Part shown: piece by piece, positions 18,054-27,708 of the stretch
How the letters are laid out: each line of letters begins with the position of its first letter
Numbering within the stretch: position 1 is the first letter of the stretch
Assembly: GCF_022132145.1 (NCBI RefSeq)
Contig: NZ_JAJISP010000005.1
Span: 124,001 to 188,000 of the forward strand
Origin: Pseudomonas sp. MMS21 TM103
GTDB lineage: Bacteria; Pseudomonadota; Gammaproteobacteria; Pseudomonadales; Pseudomonadaceae
DNA: 64,000 nt
Reading direction: 5' to 3'
Notes under the pieces: generated by a model
What the model was told of the DNA's origin: nothing
Seen by the model: the letters and a program-made list of their open reading frames with translations, nothing else
Database searches by the model: none
Position numbers and translations under genes: made by a program

Positions 18054-18920
18054 CTAGGCGTCTTCCGCCACATCCGGCAGTCCCGAGAGGAAGTGTGGCC
18101 CGAGATAGCGCGTGGGCAAGTCGAACTCCTGCGGGTAGTCGACTTGCACCAGATAAAGCCCGTATGGATGAGCGGTCACACCGCCAGTACGCCGCACTCC
18201 AGTCTCCAGCACCGCACGCGCCCACTCCACCGGCTTCCCGCCCGCGCCAATGGTCATCAATACCCCGGCAATGTTACGCACCATGTGATGGAGGAACGCA
18301 TTGGCGCGGATATCCAGCACGATGAAACGACCATGTTCGATCAGCTTCAGGTGGTGCACCGTCTTGATCGGCGACTTGGCCTGGCACTGGCGGGCGCGAA
18401 AGGCACTGAAATCGTGCGTCCCGACAAAGGCTTTCGCGGCTTCGCGCATGCGCCCAACATCCAGAGGCCGATGATTCCAGGTCACTTCCTCGGCCATGTG
18501 CGCCGGGCGAATCTGATCGGTGTAGATCACGTAGCGATAGCGCCTGGCCTTGGCACAGAAGCGCGCATCGAAATGCGCCGGCATCAGCTTGGCCCACACC
18601 ACACTGATATCGGTCGGCAGATTCCTGTTGGCACCCATGACCCAGGCAAGCATGGAACGCTCGACCGGCGTATCGAAATGCACCACCTGAGCGCTGGCAT
18701 GCACCAGCGCATCGGTGCGCCCGGCACAGCTCAGGGTGACCGGCGCGCCACCAGCGACTTTCGACAAGGCTTTTTCCAGAGAGCCCTGAATGGTCGGCAC
18801 ACCGGCACGCTGGCGTTGAAAGCCACAGTAACGCGAGCCTTTGTATTCGACACCGAGGGCGACTCTGTAAATGCCAACGGCAGCCGAATCGGCTGCCGCA
18901 GCGGGTAATGCATCAGACAT
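18054..18920 (-). CDS. truA: tRNA pseudouridine(38-40) synthase TruA
   Basis: It converts uridines 38, 39 and 40 of many tRNA anticodon arms to pseudouridine. The catalytic Asp lies in CAGRTDALVHASAQ; YKGSRYCGFQRQ near residue 26 and FLHHMVRNIAGVLMTIG in the second half are TruA-specific. The 288-residue frame starts at an ATG three bases after the fimV stop, so translation is probably coupled to fimV. Confidence 0.95.
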   Translation of the reverse strand: MSDALPAAAADSAAVGIYRVALGVEYKGSRYCGFQRQRAGVPTIQGSLEKALSKVAGGAPVTLSCAGRTDALVHASAQVVHFDTPVERSMLAWVMGANRNLPTDISVVWAKLMPAHFDARFCAKARRYRYVIYTDQIRPAHMAEEVTWNHRPLDVGRMREAAKAFVGTHDFSAFRARQCQAKSPIKTVHHLKLIEHGRFIVLDIRANAFLHHMVRNIAGVLMTIGAGGKPVEWARAVLETGVRRTGGVTAHPYGLYLVQVDYPQEFDLPTRYLGPHFLSGLPDVAEDA

Positions 18921-18923
18921 GTA

Positions 18924-21743
18924 TCAAACCAAGTTAGCGATCAGCTCACGCGCTTCCTGCTGCTGACCATCGTTACCTTCGGCGATCACTTCATCGAGAA
19001 TGTCACGCGCACCCTCGGTATCGCCCATATCGATATAGGCGCGAGCCAGGTCGAGCTTGGTCGCGGTTTCATCGGTGCCCGAGAGGAAGTCGAAATCATC
19101 ATCGCCATCCAGATCCACCCCTTGCAGCGCCGCGACAGGCGCAGACTGGGTCAACTCTGCGGGCTGATCCAGGCTCTCAGACAACTGATCCAGTTCCGCG
19201 GTCACTTCCTCGAGCTGAGCAGCGAAACTATCGCTGCTGGGCTGAGCCGGCGCCTCATCGCTCAGCGACAGATCGAAATCGTCGGACAGGTCGAAGTCGC
19301 CACCCTCGGTATCGCTCGGCAGATCGAGACTCAACCCGGCCAGCTCATCAGTTGCGGACGCGGCAGTCGGTTCGTCGTCCAGGCTCAACAGAAATTCATC
19401 CTCTTCAGCCTCGGTTACTGCCGGCTTGCTCTCGGCATCCAGATCCAGGCTGAAATCCGCCAGATCCTGCTCCAGCGCCATGCCATCGGCAGACCCGTCG
19501 TCGAGGCTCAGGTCGAATTCCAGATCATCGTGTTCATCCGCCACCGACTCGGCCGGGGCAGTCAAATCCAGATCACCATCCAATGACAGGCTGCCCAAGT
19601 CGGCCAGCGAGGCATCGGCGCCAGGCGCTTGCTGCTCACGCTCAAGATCGGCTTCAAGATCGGACTCAAGATCATCCAGACTCAGGTCGAAGGAATCATC
19701 CAGATCATCTGCTGCTGCGGCCGGCTGGTCAGGCTCATCCAGGCTCAGGTCATCCAGGCTGAAGCTGGAAAAATCATCATCGGCCAAGGCGGAGGCAGCC
19801 ACACCGGCACCCACACCGGCAATAGCGGCTATTGCCGGATATTTGCCTTTCAATTGATCGACCTCGGCGGAGGAACCGCCTATTTCGCGCAATTCGCTTT
19901 CCTGACGGGCGAAACCATCGCGATCACCCAGCTCGGCGTAAACCTCCATCAGCTTGAGTCGCAGGTCACTGCGTTGCGGTTCATCATTGACGGCATTTTG
20001 CAGCAACTCGGCAGCCTGATTGAAGCGACCATAGGCGATGTAGATGTCCGCCTCGCCCAGCGCATCGTTGGTCTGCGCAATCACACGCTCATCGCCTGGC
20101 TCAACGCTGTCGGCGCTGTCGACAAAGTCATCGGGGAAGCTGTCGGCCGGCAGCTCCATATCGCTATCGAAATTAGCGCCATTGTTCTCGGCAACCAGGC
20201 TCTCTTGTAACTCGGCTTCCTTCAATGCGTTGCGGCGCGACACCATCATCAGCCCGACCAACAGCAACAACAGGGCGCCACCACCGGCAATCCCAAGAAG
20301 CATGGGATTGGCGAGCAGATCATCAATAGTGCTGAGTTGTGGCGGCTGCTCAACAGGCTTGGCCGGAGCCACTGGCGCAGCAGCTTTTACCACCGGCGCT
20401 GGCGCCGGCTCGGCGACGGGCGCCGCTGCAGGCTGAGCAACCGGCTGCTGGGGTTCAGCTGCTGGAGCCGCAGGCTCCTCGCTGTAGTTAAAATCCGGGG
20501 CTTCGGCTTCATCGGGGACAATCGGCGCAGCCGCAGGCACTGCCGCCACGGCAGGGGTCTCCAAGGCCGGGGTTTCCAAGACAGGGGCTTCCAAGGCAGG
20601 AGCCTGCCCTTGCGTGGCCAGATCCGCCTGCAGCTTGGCCAGTTGATCATCTTTCAGCTGAATCAAACGCTGCAATTTTTCGAGCTGACCCTGCAGGTCA
20701 CTCATGCGCCCTTTCAGCTCTTCGTTCTCGCGGCGGGTGGAATCCAGGCCTTCCTGGGTCACCGCCAACTTGTCGCTCAGTGCCTTGCTGTCGACGGCAC
20801 CAGCGTCACTGCCACTGGCGGCCTTGCCGGCATCGGCAGAGAGCAGCTTCAGGCTGTCCTGAGCCTTGACCTCAGCCGGTGCGGCACCGGCGACACTGCG
20901 CCGGGTCGCATCTATCTGGCGGGCGCTGGCAGCGACGCTACGCCCCTCGCGCCAGGCTGCATTCTGCTCAGCAACCTGGGCCACGGCTTCGGTCTGGGCA
21001 CGGCTTTTGATCTGCTGGTCTTCGGGCAGACGCAACACCTGGCCGCTCTTGAGGCGATTGATATTGCCACCGATGAAGGCATCCGGATTCAGATCCTGAA
21101 TGGCCAGCATGGTTTGCTGCACGCTGCCACTACCGCGCACACGCTGGGCGATTTCCCACAGAGTGTCATTGGCGGTGATCTTGTATTCAGTGCCTTGCAG
21201 GGCACTTGGCGCAGCGACAGGCGCACGCGCTACCGGAGCGCTGGCTTGCGCAGCTGAACGCTGAACGGGAGCGGCCAGCGGGCGTGGCGCCGGAGCTGCT
21301 ACTGGCAGCCGCGGCGCAGCCGCGGCAGCGGTTTGCGGCGAGTAGAGAGGCGGATCGAGCAGCAATGTGTACTCGCGCAGCAGGCGGCCATTGGGCCACA
21401 GCACCTCGACCAGGAAATTCAGGTAAGGCTCACGTACCGGCTTGCTTGAGGTCACGCGTATGTAACTCTTGCCATTCGGCTTGAGTACCGGCGTGAATTT
21501 GAGGTCAGTCAGAAAGTACTGACGATCAACCCCAGCCCTGGTGAACTCTTCAGGGGACGCCAGATTCGGCAGCAACTCGCTGGAAGCCAGATCGCGCACC
21601 TCCAGCAATTCGATCTCAGCCACCAACGGCTGATTCAGCGCCGACTGCAGGGTCACTTCACCCAGCCCCAGCGCGTGCGCCATACCGGAGGACAGTGCCG
21701 AAGCAGCTGCGATTGCCAGCACCAGTTTGCGAACCCGAACCAT
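18924..21743 (-). CDS. fimV: FimV pilus/polarity hub protein
   Basis: A 939-residue inner-membrane protein that binds peptidoglycan and organises type IV pili and cell-pole components. Order of parts: signal peptide (1-24), conserved N-terminal domain (25-130, GLGEVTLQSALNQPLVAEIE), Pro/Ala linker, LysM domain (about 185-240, YKITANDTLWEIAQRV), coiled coil (about 340-395), Pro/Ala/Glu-rich stretch, a single membrane helix (LGIAGGGALLLLLVGLMMV), then a very acidic cytoplasmic half with repeated DLSLDD-type units and a C-terminal TPR-like FimV domain (TKLDLARAYIDMGDTEGARD). The chosen ATG follows a spurious upstream extension. Minus-strand shadow frames over it reflect its biased codon use. Confidence 0.94.
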   Translation of the reverse strand: MVRVRKLVLAIAAASALSSGMAHALGLGEVTLQSALNQPLVAEIELLEVRDLASSELLPNLASPEEFTRAGVDRQYFLTDLKFTPVLKPNGKSYIRVTSSKPVREPYLNFLVEVLWPNGRLLREYTLLLDPPLYSPQTAAAAAPRLPVAAPAPRPLAAPVQRSAAQASAPVARAPVAAPSALQGTEYKITANDTLWEIAQRVRGSGSVQQTMLAIQDLNPDAFIGGNINRLKSGQVLRLPEDQQIKSRAQTEAVAQVAEQNAAWREGRSVAASARQIDATRRSVAGAAPAEVKAQDSLKLLSADAGKAASGSDAGAVDSKALSDKLAVTQEGLDSTRRENEELKGRMSDLQGQLEKLQRLIQLKDDQLAKLQADLATQGQAPALEAPVLETPALETPAVAAVPAAAPIVPDEAEAPDFNYSEEPAAPAAEPQQPVAQPAAAPVAEPAPAPVVKAAAPVAPAKPVEQPPQLSTIDDLLANPMLLGIAGGGALLLLLVGLMMVSRRNALKEAELQESLVAENNGANFDSDMELPADSFPDDFVDSADSVEPGDERVIAQTNDALGEADIYIAYGRFNQAAELLQNAVNDEPQRSDLRLKLMEVYAELGDRDGFARQESELREIGGSSAEVDQLKGKYPAIAAIAGVGAGVAASALADDDFSSFSLDDLSLDEPDQPAAAADDLDDSFDLSLDDLESDLEADLEREQQAPGADASLADLGSLSLDGDLDLTAPAESVADEHDDLEFDLSLDDGSADGMALEQDLADFSLDLDAESKPAVTEAEEDEFLLSLDDEPTAASATDELAGLSLDLPSDTEGGDFDLSDDFDLSLSDEAPAQPSSDSFAAQLEEVTAELDQLSESLDQPAELTQSAPVAALQGVDLDGDDDFDFLSGTDETATKLDLARAYIDMGDTEGARDILDEVIAEGNDGQQQEARELIANLV

Positions 21744-21898
21744 AGCGTTATCCCTTGTTTTATCTTTTTTTCTCGGTATCCGAGAGGGTCTTGATAGCTG
21801 CTGCCTGTATCCACCCGAAGGCGGCTCCCCATTCAGCAACCAACTCAGCCAATGTTGCTAAGCTCGAAAGATTATTCAGATTTCTAGCTAAGTATCTT

Positions 21899-22909
21899 TT
21901 ACAGATAGTGTTTTATCAACAACTCAGCCAATTGCACAGCGTTCAAGGCGGCGCCTTTCCTCACATTATCAGACGCAATCCACAAATTGAGCTCTGCAGG
22001 GTCATCCTGCCCGCCACGAACGCGGCCGACATACACCACATCCTGACCCACCGCATCACCTACAGCCGTCGGATAATCACCCGGCTCGATGTACTCCAGG
22101 GCGGCACATGCCTGCAAAGCCGTACAAATCGCCGGCAGATCGACAGCAGCATCTGCCTGCAGCGACACGCTGAGGCTGTCGCCAAAGAACACCGGCGCCT
22201 GGATGCAAGTTGCCGAAACCTTTAACTGCGGCTGAGCAAACAGCTCCTTGAGCTCACTGACCAAGCGTTTTTCCAAAGCACCATGGCCGTCGCTATCCGG
22301 TGCGTCCACTTGAGCCAGCAAGTTAAATGCAACTTGCCGGTCGAATAACTGGGGCTCGAATGAACGACCGTTAAGCAGTTCGGCGGTTTGCCGCGCCAAC
22401 TCGGACACCCCTTCACGCCCGCGACTGGAAACAGCCAGGCAAGCCGTGACTGCCACACGCAGCACCTTGATCTGCTCGCGCAGGGCGGCCAGCACCACTG
22501 CCACGGCAATCGTCGAGGGACTCGGACTGGTCAATTGATAGGGGGCGCTGAGCGTGCTCAAGACCTGCGGGTTGACTTCAGGCACAACGCGAGGCGCTTG
22601 CTCGGCCGGCAAAGCGGCAGCCAGATCGATCAGCGTGCAACCGGCCGCATGCACCTTGGGCGCATAGCTGCGGGTAATCGCTTCACTGGCAGCAAAGAAA
22701 ACCAGGCCGACGCTGGAGAAATCGAAGGATTCCAGGGTGCGCACCCGCAGATTCTTGCCCTTGAAAGACAGAGAACGCCCGGCCGACTCGCCGCTGGCCA
22801 GCAGGTGCAGATTGGCCACGGGAAAATCGCGCTCTTCAAGCAGTTGCACGAGGGTTTCGCCAACACTACCGGTGGCACCGATCACGGCAATATCAAAGGT
22901 ACGGGTCAT
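21899..22909 (-). CDS. Aspartate-semialdehyde dehydrogenase-like protein, catalytic Cys absent
   Basis: A 336-residue relative of ASADH (Usg group) with an intact NADP-binding start (IAVIGATGSVGETLVQLL). Where active enzymes have a NCST motif with the nucleophilic Cys, this protein reads TSPSPSTIAV, with Pro in the Cys place, so dehydrogenase activity is unlikely. Other conserved blocks (VPEVNPQVL, SSRGREGV, ENNG-like NLWIASDNVRKGAA) are retained, implying purifying selection for another role. It is 162 bp downstream of the true asd gene, as I recall for PA3116-PA3117. The ATG at 22909 is preferred over an upstream extension without family similarity. Confidence 0.87.
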   Translation of the reverse strand: MTRTFDIAVIGATGSVGETLVQLLEERDFPVANLHLLASGESAGRSLSFKGKNLRVRTLESFDFSSVGLVFFAASEAITRSYAPKVHAAGCTLIDLAAALPAEQAPRVVPEVNPQVLSTLSAPYQLTSPSPSTIAVAVVLAALREQIKVLRVAVTACLAVSSRGREGVSELARQTAELLNGRSFEPQLFDRQVAFNLLAQVDAPDSDGHGALEKRLVSELKELFAQPQLKVSATCIQAPVFFGDSLSVSLQADAAVDLPAICTALQACAALEYIEPGDYPTAVGDAVGQDVVYVGRVRGGQDDPAELNLWIASDNVRKGAALNAVQLAELLIKHYL

Positions 22910-23071
22910 GGACAGGCTTCTGACGAAATAAGCACCGCACTGTATAGCGCAGCCCCACAAATGCAAAGGAGCCAGCTGTACCGATGATCGCTCGACACCT
23001 CGATCATCGACACCACTCGCTCCTATTCATTAGCGCCGGACATGCTCAGGTAAAACTCACTGCAGTCGCTA

Positions 23072-24184
23072 TCAACGCTCCAACAGAATCCGCAGCATGC
23101 GCCGTAGCGGCTCGGCGGCCCCCCACAGCAGCTGGTCGCCCACGGTGAAGGCACCCAGGTATTGCGAGCCCATGTTCAGCTTGCGCAGACGCCCGACCGG
23201 TACACTCAGGGTGCCGGTAACGGCAGTTGGCCCCAGCTCACGGATACTGGCTTCACGCTGATTCGGCACCAATTTGACCCATGGATTGTGCTGACTGATC
23301 AGACCCTCGATGTCGGACAGCGGCACATCCTTGTTCAGCTTGATGGTCAACGCCTGGCTGTGGCAGCGCATGGCGCCGATGCGCACACAGAGACCATCCA
23401 CCGGAATCGGGTTCTTGAAGCGACCGAGAATCTTGTTGGTCTCCGCCTGGGCCTTCCACTCTTCGCGGCTCTGGCCGTTGGGCAGTTCCTTATCGATATA
23501 GGGAATCAGGCTGCCGGCCAGGGGCACACCGAAGTTGTCCACCGGGAAGGACTCGCCGCGCATGGCTTCGGCCACCTTGCGGTCGATATCCAGGATGGCA
23601 CTGGCCGGATCGGCCAGCTCATCGGCGACAGCGCCGTTGATTGCGCCCATTTGCTTGATCAGTTCACGCATGTTCTGCGCGCCGGCACCGCTCGCCGCCT
23701 GGTAGGTCATGGCGCTCATCCACTCGACCAGACCGGCTTCATAGAGGCCGCCCAAAGCCATCAGCATCAGGCTGACGGTGCAGTTGCCGCCGATATAGTT
23801 CTTGGTCCCGGCATCCAGTTGCTGATCGATCACCTTGCGGTTGACCGGATCCAGCACGATCACCGCGTCATCGGCCATGCGCAACGAGGATGCGGCATCG
23901 ATCCAGTAGCCCTGCCAACCGGCTTCACGCAGCTTGGGAAAGACTTCACTGGTGTAGTCACCACCCTGACAGGTGAGGATCACGTCCAGGCTCTTCAGCT
24001 CCTCGATGCTGTAGGCATCTTTCAGCGAGGCGATGTCCTTGCCGATGGCCGGACCCTGACCACCCACATTGGAGGTGGTGAAGAATACCGGCTCGATCAA
24101 GTCGAAATCCTGCTCTTCCAGCATGCGCTGCATCAGCACGGAACCGACCATGCCACGCCAACCGATCAGACCTACACGTTTCAT
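23072..24184 (-). CDS. asd: Aspartate-semialdehyde dehydrogenase Asd
   Basis: It reduces aspartyl phosphate to aspartate semialdehyde with NADPH, the branch point to Lys/diaminopimelate, Thr and Met. The Rossmann start is [19 protein letters not shown], the nucleophilic Cys lies in [15 protein letters not shown] and the catalytic His in [12 protein letters not shown]. The length of 370 is exactly that of the P. aeruginosa enzyme as I remember it, starting at the second Met of the frame. It is the gamma-proteobacterial ASADH type and stands between leuB and a Cys-less paralogue. Confidence 0.96.
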   Translation of the reverse strand: MKRVGLIGWRGMVGSVLMQRMLEEQDFDLIEPVFFTTSNVGGQGPAIGKDIASLKDAYSIEELKSLDVILTCQGGDYTSEVFPKLREAGWQGYWIDAASSLRMADDAVIVLDPVNRKVIDQQLDAGTKNYIGGNCTVSLMLMALGGLYEAGLVEWMSAMTYQAASGAGAQNMRELIKQMGAINGAVADELADPASAILDIDRKVAEAMRGESFPVDNFGVPLAGSLIPYIDKELPNGQSREEWKAQAETNKILGRFKNPIPVDGLCVRIGAMRCHSQALTIKLNKDVPLSDIEGLISQHNPWVKLVPNQREASIRELGPTAVTGTLSVPVGRLRKLNMGSQYLGAFTVGDQLLWGAAEPLRRMLRILLER

Positions 24185-24239
24185 AACCACTACACCTATA
24201 TGAACAGACCGCCGAAAACGTTCCGGAGAACCTGGAAGA

Positions 24240-25322
24240 TTACAGACTACGCAACGCCTCGACTACCGCATCACCCATGGCCGCAGTGCCGACCTTGGTC
24301 GTACCGGCGGAATGGATGTCGCCGGTGCGCAGGCCTTGATCCAGCACCTTGCTGACGGCTTGCTCGATGGCATCGGCGGCCTGGCTCTGGCTGAAGCTGT
24401 AGCGCAACATCATGGAGACCGAGAGGATGGTCGCCAGGGGATTGGCGATGCCCTGCCCGGCAATGTCCGGCGCCGAACCATGGCACGGCTCGTACATGCC
24501 CTTGTTGTTGGCATCCAGCGAAGCAGACGGCAGCATGCCGATAGAACCGGTGAGCATGGAAGCCTCATCCGACAGAATGTCGCCGAACATGTTGTCGGTG
24601 ACCATCACGTCGAACTGCTTGGGCGCGCGCACCAGCTGCATCGCCGCGTTATCGACGTACATGTGGCTGAGTTCGACGTCCGGGTAATCCTTGGCCACTT
24701 CTTCGACCACGGTGCGCCACAGCTGACTGGAGGCCAGTACGTTGGCCTTGTCCACCGAGCATAGTTTGCTGCCGCGCAGACGGGCCATGTCGAAGCCGAC
24801 CTGGGCAATGCGGCGGATCTCGCTTTCGCTGTACGGCAGGGTGTCGAACGCCATGCGCTCGCCATTCTCCAGCACGCGGGATTCACGCGGACTGCCGAAG
24901 TAGATGCCGCCAGTCAGCTCACGCACGATCAGGATGTTCAGACCGGCCACCACTTCAGGCTTCAGCGACGAGGCATCGGCCAACTGCGGATAGAGGATGG
25001 CCGGACGCAGGTTGGCGAACAGGCCCAGTTGCGAACGGATCTTCAGCAGGCCGCGCTCGGGACGCAGGGCCGGATCGATGGCATCCCACTGGGGCCCACC
25101 CACCGCGCCGAGCAGGATCGCATCGGCGGCGCGGGCCCGCGCCAGGGTCTCATCGGCCAAAGGCACGCCGTATTGCTCATAGGCGGCGCCGCCCAGCTGG
25201 TCGAATGACAGCGCCAAGCCCAGGTCGAACTTCTCGTTCGCCAGTTGCAGCACCTTGACTGCCTCGGCCATGATTTCCGGGCCGATACCGTCGCCGGGCA
25301 GAATCAGAATCTGTTTGCTCAT
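24240..25322 (-). CDS. leuB: 3-isopropylmalate dehydrogenase LeuB
   Basis: A 360-residue NAD-dependent decarboxylating dehydrogenase that turns 3-isopropylmalate into 2-ketoisocaproate precursor. The metal/substrate signature [17 protein letters not shown] and the substrate Arg cluster ([17 protein letters not shown]) are intact; the N-terminus is [13 protein letters not shown]. It follows leuC-leuD on the same strand but is separated from leuD by an 87-bp gap filled by a palindromic repeat, where I recall P. aeruginosa having an extra gene (PA3119). Confidence 0.96.
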   Translation of the reverse strand: MSKQILILPGDGIGPEIMAEAVKVLQLANEKFDLGLALSFDQLGGAAYEQYGVPLADETLARARAADAILLGAVGGPQWDAIDPALRPERGLLKIRSQLGLFANLRPAILYPQLADASSLKPEVVAGLNILIVRELTGGIYFGSPRESRVLENGERMAFDTLPYSESEIRRIAQVGFDMARLRGSKLCSVDKANVLASSQLWRTVVEEVAKDYPDVELSHMYVDNAAMQLVRAPKQFDVMVTDNMFGDILSDEASMLTGSIGMLPSASLDANNKGMYEPCHGSAPDIAGQGIANPLATILSVSMMLRYSFSQSQAADAIEQAVSKVLDQGLRTGDIHSAGTTKVGTAAMGDAVVEALRSL

Positions 25323-25344
25323 AGTGTCCCCAACTCAATCTGCA

Positions 25345-25413
25345 AGGTGCGCCGTGCGCACCAGACCTTTTATTCGATAGTGCGCACGGCCTAGGCGGCC
25401 CCACACAGCCTAC
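25345..25413. repeat. Interspersed ~70-bp palindromic element, copy 1
   Basis: Reverse-strand reading gives GTAGGCTGTG, then the core GGGGCCGCCTAGGCCG (25387-25402), an AT-rich middle and the arm GGTGCGCAC. The same core and arms occur in the opposite orientation at 48184-48253. The element fills most of the leuD-leuB gap, and its terminal GTAGG provides the TAG stop codon of leuD. Confidence 0.75.
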
Positions 25414-26057
25414 TTGATCGCGCCGAACAGCCAGGGGCTGTGCTGCTGGTAACCGACTTCGAAGGCCTTGATCGCCTCGGCATCCTGCAGGGTCAGGCCG
25501 ATATCGTCCAGACCGTTGAACAGGCAGTGCTTGCGGAATGCGTCGACGTCGAAACGGTACTGCTTGCCATCCGGGCGAGTCACAGTCTGCGCGCCCAGGT
25601 CGACAGTCAGCTGGTAGCCTTCGCAGGCTTCGCTCTGCTGAAACAACTCATCGACATCACGCTCGTCGAGAATGATTGGCAGCAAGCCGTTCTTGAAGCT
25701 GTTGTTGTAGAAAATATCGGCAAAGCTCGGCGCGATGATCGCGCGAAAACCATATTCTTCCAGCGCCCAGGGGGCGTGCTCGCGACTCGAGCCGCAACCG
25801 AAGTTCTCCCGCGCCAGCAGCACGCTGGCGCCTTGGTAACGCGGAAAGTTCAGCACGAAATCCGGGTTCAGCGGACGCTTGGAGCTGTCCTGATTGGGCT
25901 GGCCGACATCCAGGTAACGCCACTCATCGAACAGGTTGGGGCCGAAGCCGCTGCGTTTGATCGACTTGAGGAACTGCTTGGGAATGATCTGATCGGTGTC
26001 GACGTTGGCGCGATCGAGCGGCGCAACCAAGCCTGTGTGTTGAGTAAAAGCTCTCAT
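25410..26057 (-). CDS. leuD: 3-isopropylmalate dehydratase small subunit LeuD
   Basis: A 215-residue swivel subunit that pairs with LeuC to isomerise 2-isopropylmalate. Motifs seen: [19 protein letters not shown] at the N-terminus and [20 protein letters not shown] with the substrate-contacting loop. The ATG at 26057 lies 11 bases after the leuC stop, with a GAGGAGT ribosome site at the leuC end. Its last codon and TAG stop run into a repeat element, so the C-terminal residue may differ from relatives. Confidence 0.95.
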   Translation of the reverse strand: MRAFTQHTGLVAPLDRANVDTDQIIPKQFLKSIKRSGFGPNLFDEWRYLDVGQPNQDSSKRPLNPDFVLNFPRYQGASVLLARENFGCGSSREHAPWALEEYGFRAIIAPSFADIFYNNSFKNGLLPIILDERDVDELFQQSEACEGYQLTVDLGAQTVTRPDGKQYRFDVDAFRKHCLFNGLDDIGLTLQDAEAIKAFEVGYQQHSPWLFGAIK

Positions 26058-26068
26058 ATTCGGACTCC

Positions 26069-27496
26069 TCAGGCCTGGATCAATTCGCGCACATCGATAA
26101 AGTGGCCGGTCACCGCCGCCGCCGCCGCCATGGCCGGGCTGACCAGATGGGTACGTCCACCGGCGCCCTGACGGCCTTCGAAGTTGCGGTTGGAAGTGGA
26201 GGCGCAATGCTCGCCACTGCCGAGCTTGTCCGGGTTCATCGCCAGGCACATGGAGCAGCCCGGCTCACGCCACTCGAAGCCGGCTTCGACAAAAATCTTG
26301 TCCAACCCTTCCGCCTCGGCCTGGGCTTTAACCAAGCCGGAGCCCGGCACCACCATGGCCTGCTTGATGGTCGTGGCAACCTTGCGGCCCTTGGCAACTT
26401 CGGCAGCGGCGCGCAAATCTTCGATGCGCGAGTTGGTGCAGGAACCGATGAATACCCGGTCGAGCTGGATGTCGGTGATCGCCTGATTGGCGCTCAGGCC
26501 CATGTACTTGAGGGCACGGACAATGGAGTCGCGCTTGACCGGATCGGCCTCGACCGCCGGGTCCGGCACGCGCTGATCGACGGCCAGGACCATTTCCGGC
26601 GAAGTCCCCCAGCTGACTTGCGGCTTGATGTCCTCGGCACGCAACTCGACGACTTTATCGAAATGCGCGTCGGCGTCGGACACCAGGTCTTGCCACTGGG
26701 CGACCGCCTTGTCCCAATCCGCGCCCTTGGGCGCAAAGGGGCGACCTTCCACATAGGCGATGGTCTTCTCATCCACCGCCACCAGACCGACGCGGGCACC
26801 CGCCTCGATCGACATGTTGCAGATGGTCATGCGCCCTTCCAGCGACAACTCGCGGATCGCGCTGCCGGCGAATTCCAGGGCATGGCCGTTGCCGCCGGCG
26901 GTGCCGATCCTGCCGATCACTGCGAGGACGATGTCCTTGGCGGTCACGCCGAAGGGCAACTGCCCCTCCACGCGGACCTGCATGTTCTTCATCTTCTTCG
27001 CCACCAGACATTGGGTGGCAAGCACATGCTCGACCTCGGAGGTGCCGATGCCGTGGGCCAAAGCGCCGAAGGCGCCGTGGGTCGAGGTGTGCGAGTCGCC
27101 ACAGACCACGGTCATGCCCGGCAAGGTCGCGCCCTGCTCCGGGCCGACCACGTGGACGATGCCCTGACGCAGATCGTTCATCCTGAACTCGAGAATGCCG
27201 AACTCGTCGCAGTTCTCATCGAGGGTCTGCACCTGAATGCGCGAGACTTCATCGGCGATGGACTCCAGACCGCCCTGGCGCTCGGCCTTGGTGGTCGGCA
27301 CATTGTGATCCGGGGTGGCGATGTTGGCATCGATGCGCCACGGCTTGCGACCCGCCAGACGCAGCCCTTCGAAGGCCTGCGGCGAGGTCACTTCGTGGAG
27401 GATATGGCGGTCGATGTAGATCAGCGACGAACCATCGTCACGGCGCTTCACCTCATGCATTTCCCAGAGCTTGTCGTAGAGCGTTTTGCCGGCCAT
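26069..27496 (-). CDS. leuC: 3-isopropylmalate dehydratase large subunit LeuC
   Basis: The iron-sulfur subunit of isopropylmalate isomerase, 475 residues. The three cluster cysteines are in [10 protein letters not shown] and in [11 protein letters not shown]; aconitase-family motifs [16 protein letters not shown] and [20 protein letters not shown] are intact. The start [16 protein letters not shown] at 27496 is preferred over two Met codons upstream. It opens the leuC-leuD(-leuB) run and faces a LysR gene across a 212-bp region that holds a LysR-type box. A 491-codon open frame on the opposite strand is a shadow. Confidence 0.96.
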   Translation of the reverse strand: MAGKTLYDKLWEMHEVKRRDDGSSLIYIDRHILHEVTSPQAFEGLRLAGRKPWRIDANIATPDHNVPTTKAERQGGLESIADEVSRIQVQTLDENCDEFGILEFRMNDLRQGIVHVVGPEQGATLPGMTVVCGDSHTSTHGAFGALAHGIGTSEVEHVLATQCLVAKKMKNMQVRVEGQLPFGVTAKDIVLAVIGRIGTAGGNGHALEFAGSAIRELSLEGRMTICNMSIEAGARVGLVAVDEKTIAYVEGRPFAPKGADWDKAVAQWQDLVSDADAHFDKVVELRAEDIKPQVSWGTSPEMVLAVDQRVPDPAVEADPVKRDSIVRALKYMGLSANQAITDIQLDRVFIGSCTNSRIEDLRAAAEVAKGRKVATTIKQAMVVPGSGLVKAQAEAEGLDKIFVEAGFEWREPGCSMCLAMNPDKLGSGEHCASTSNRNFEGRQGAGGRTHLVSPAMAAAAAVTGHFIDVRELIQA

Positions 27497-27608
27497 CAGC
27501 GATTCCCTCATCAGCGTGTTTCTATTCAAGGACGGATAGCCCTTTATTTATATGGTGATCCTATGAGCTTGGATTGAATTACTCAAATTCATATTTTTTA
27601 TCCAAAGG

Positions 27609-27623
27609 ATTCCTTTAGGGAAT
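27609..27623. promoter_or_regulatory. LysR-type T-N11-A box in the leuC-lysR divergent region
   Basis: ATTCCTTTAGGGAAT is an interrupted palindrome (ATTCC-N5-GGAAT) that contains the T-N11-A pattern typical of LysR-type binding sites. It lies 113 bp upstream of leuC and 86 bp upstream of the lysR start, within the most AT-rich part of the gap. This is a motif-based prediction. Confidence 0.5.
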
Positions 27624-27708
27624 AGAGATACACTATAACCCTTGGACCGCAAGCAAGGGCTCACTGCTTGCCCTTGCCGCGCAAGGCCCACCGCCTGGAG
27701 CTATTGCC

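Noticed and set aside
19200..20000. Repeated acidic DLSLDD units as a possible DNA repeat array
   Set aside because: They are in frame within fimV and reflect the known acidic, repetitive cytoplasmic region of FimV, not a CRISPR or mobile repeat.
25345..25413. Considering the leuD-leuB palindrome as a leucine attenuator
   Set aside because: There is no leader peptide or leucine codon run, and the same element occurs after an unrelated gene at 48184.
26102..27577. A 491-codon open frame opposite leuC
   Set aside because: Antisense shadow of a GC-rich gene; composition is His/Gly/Asp-rich with no family motif, while leuC itself is unmistakable.
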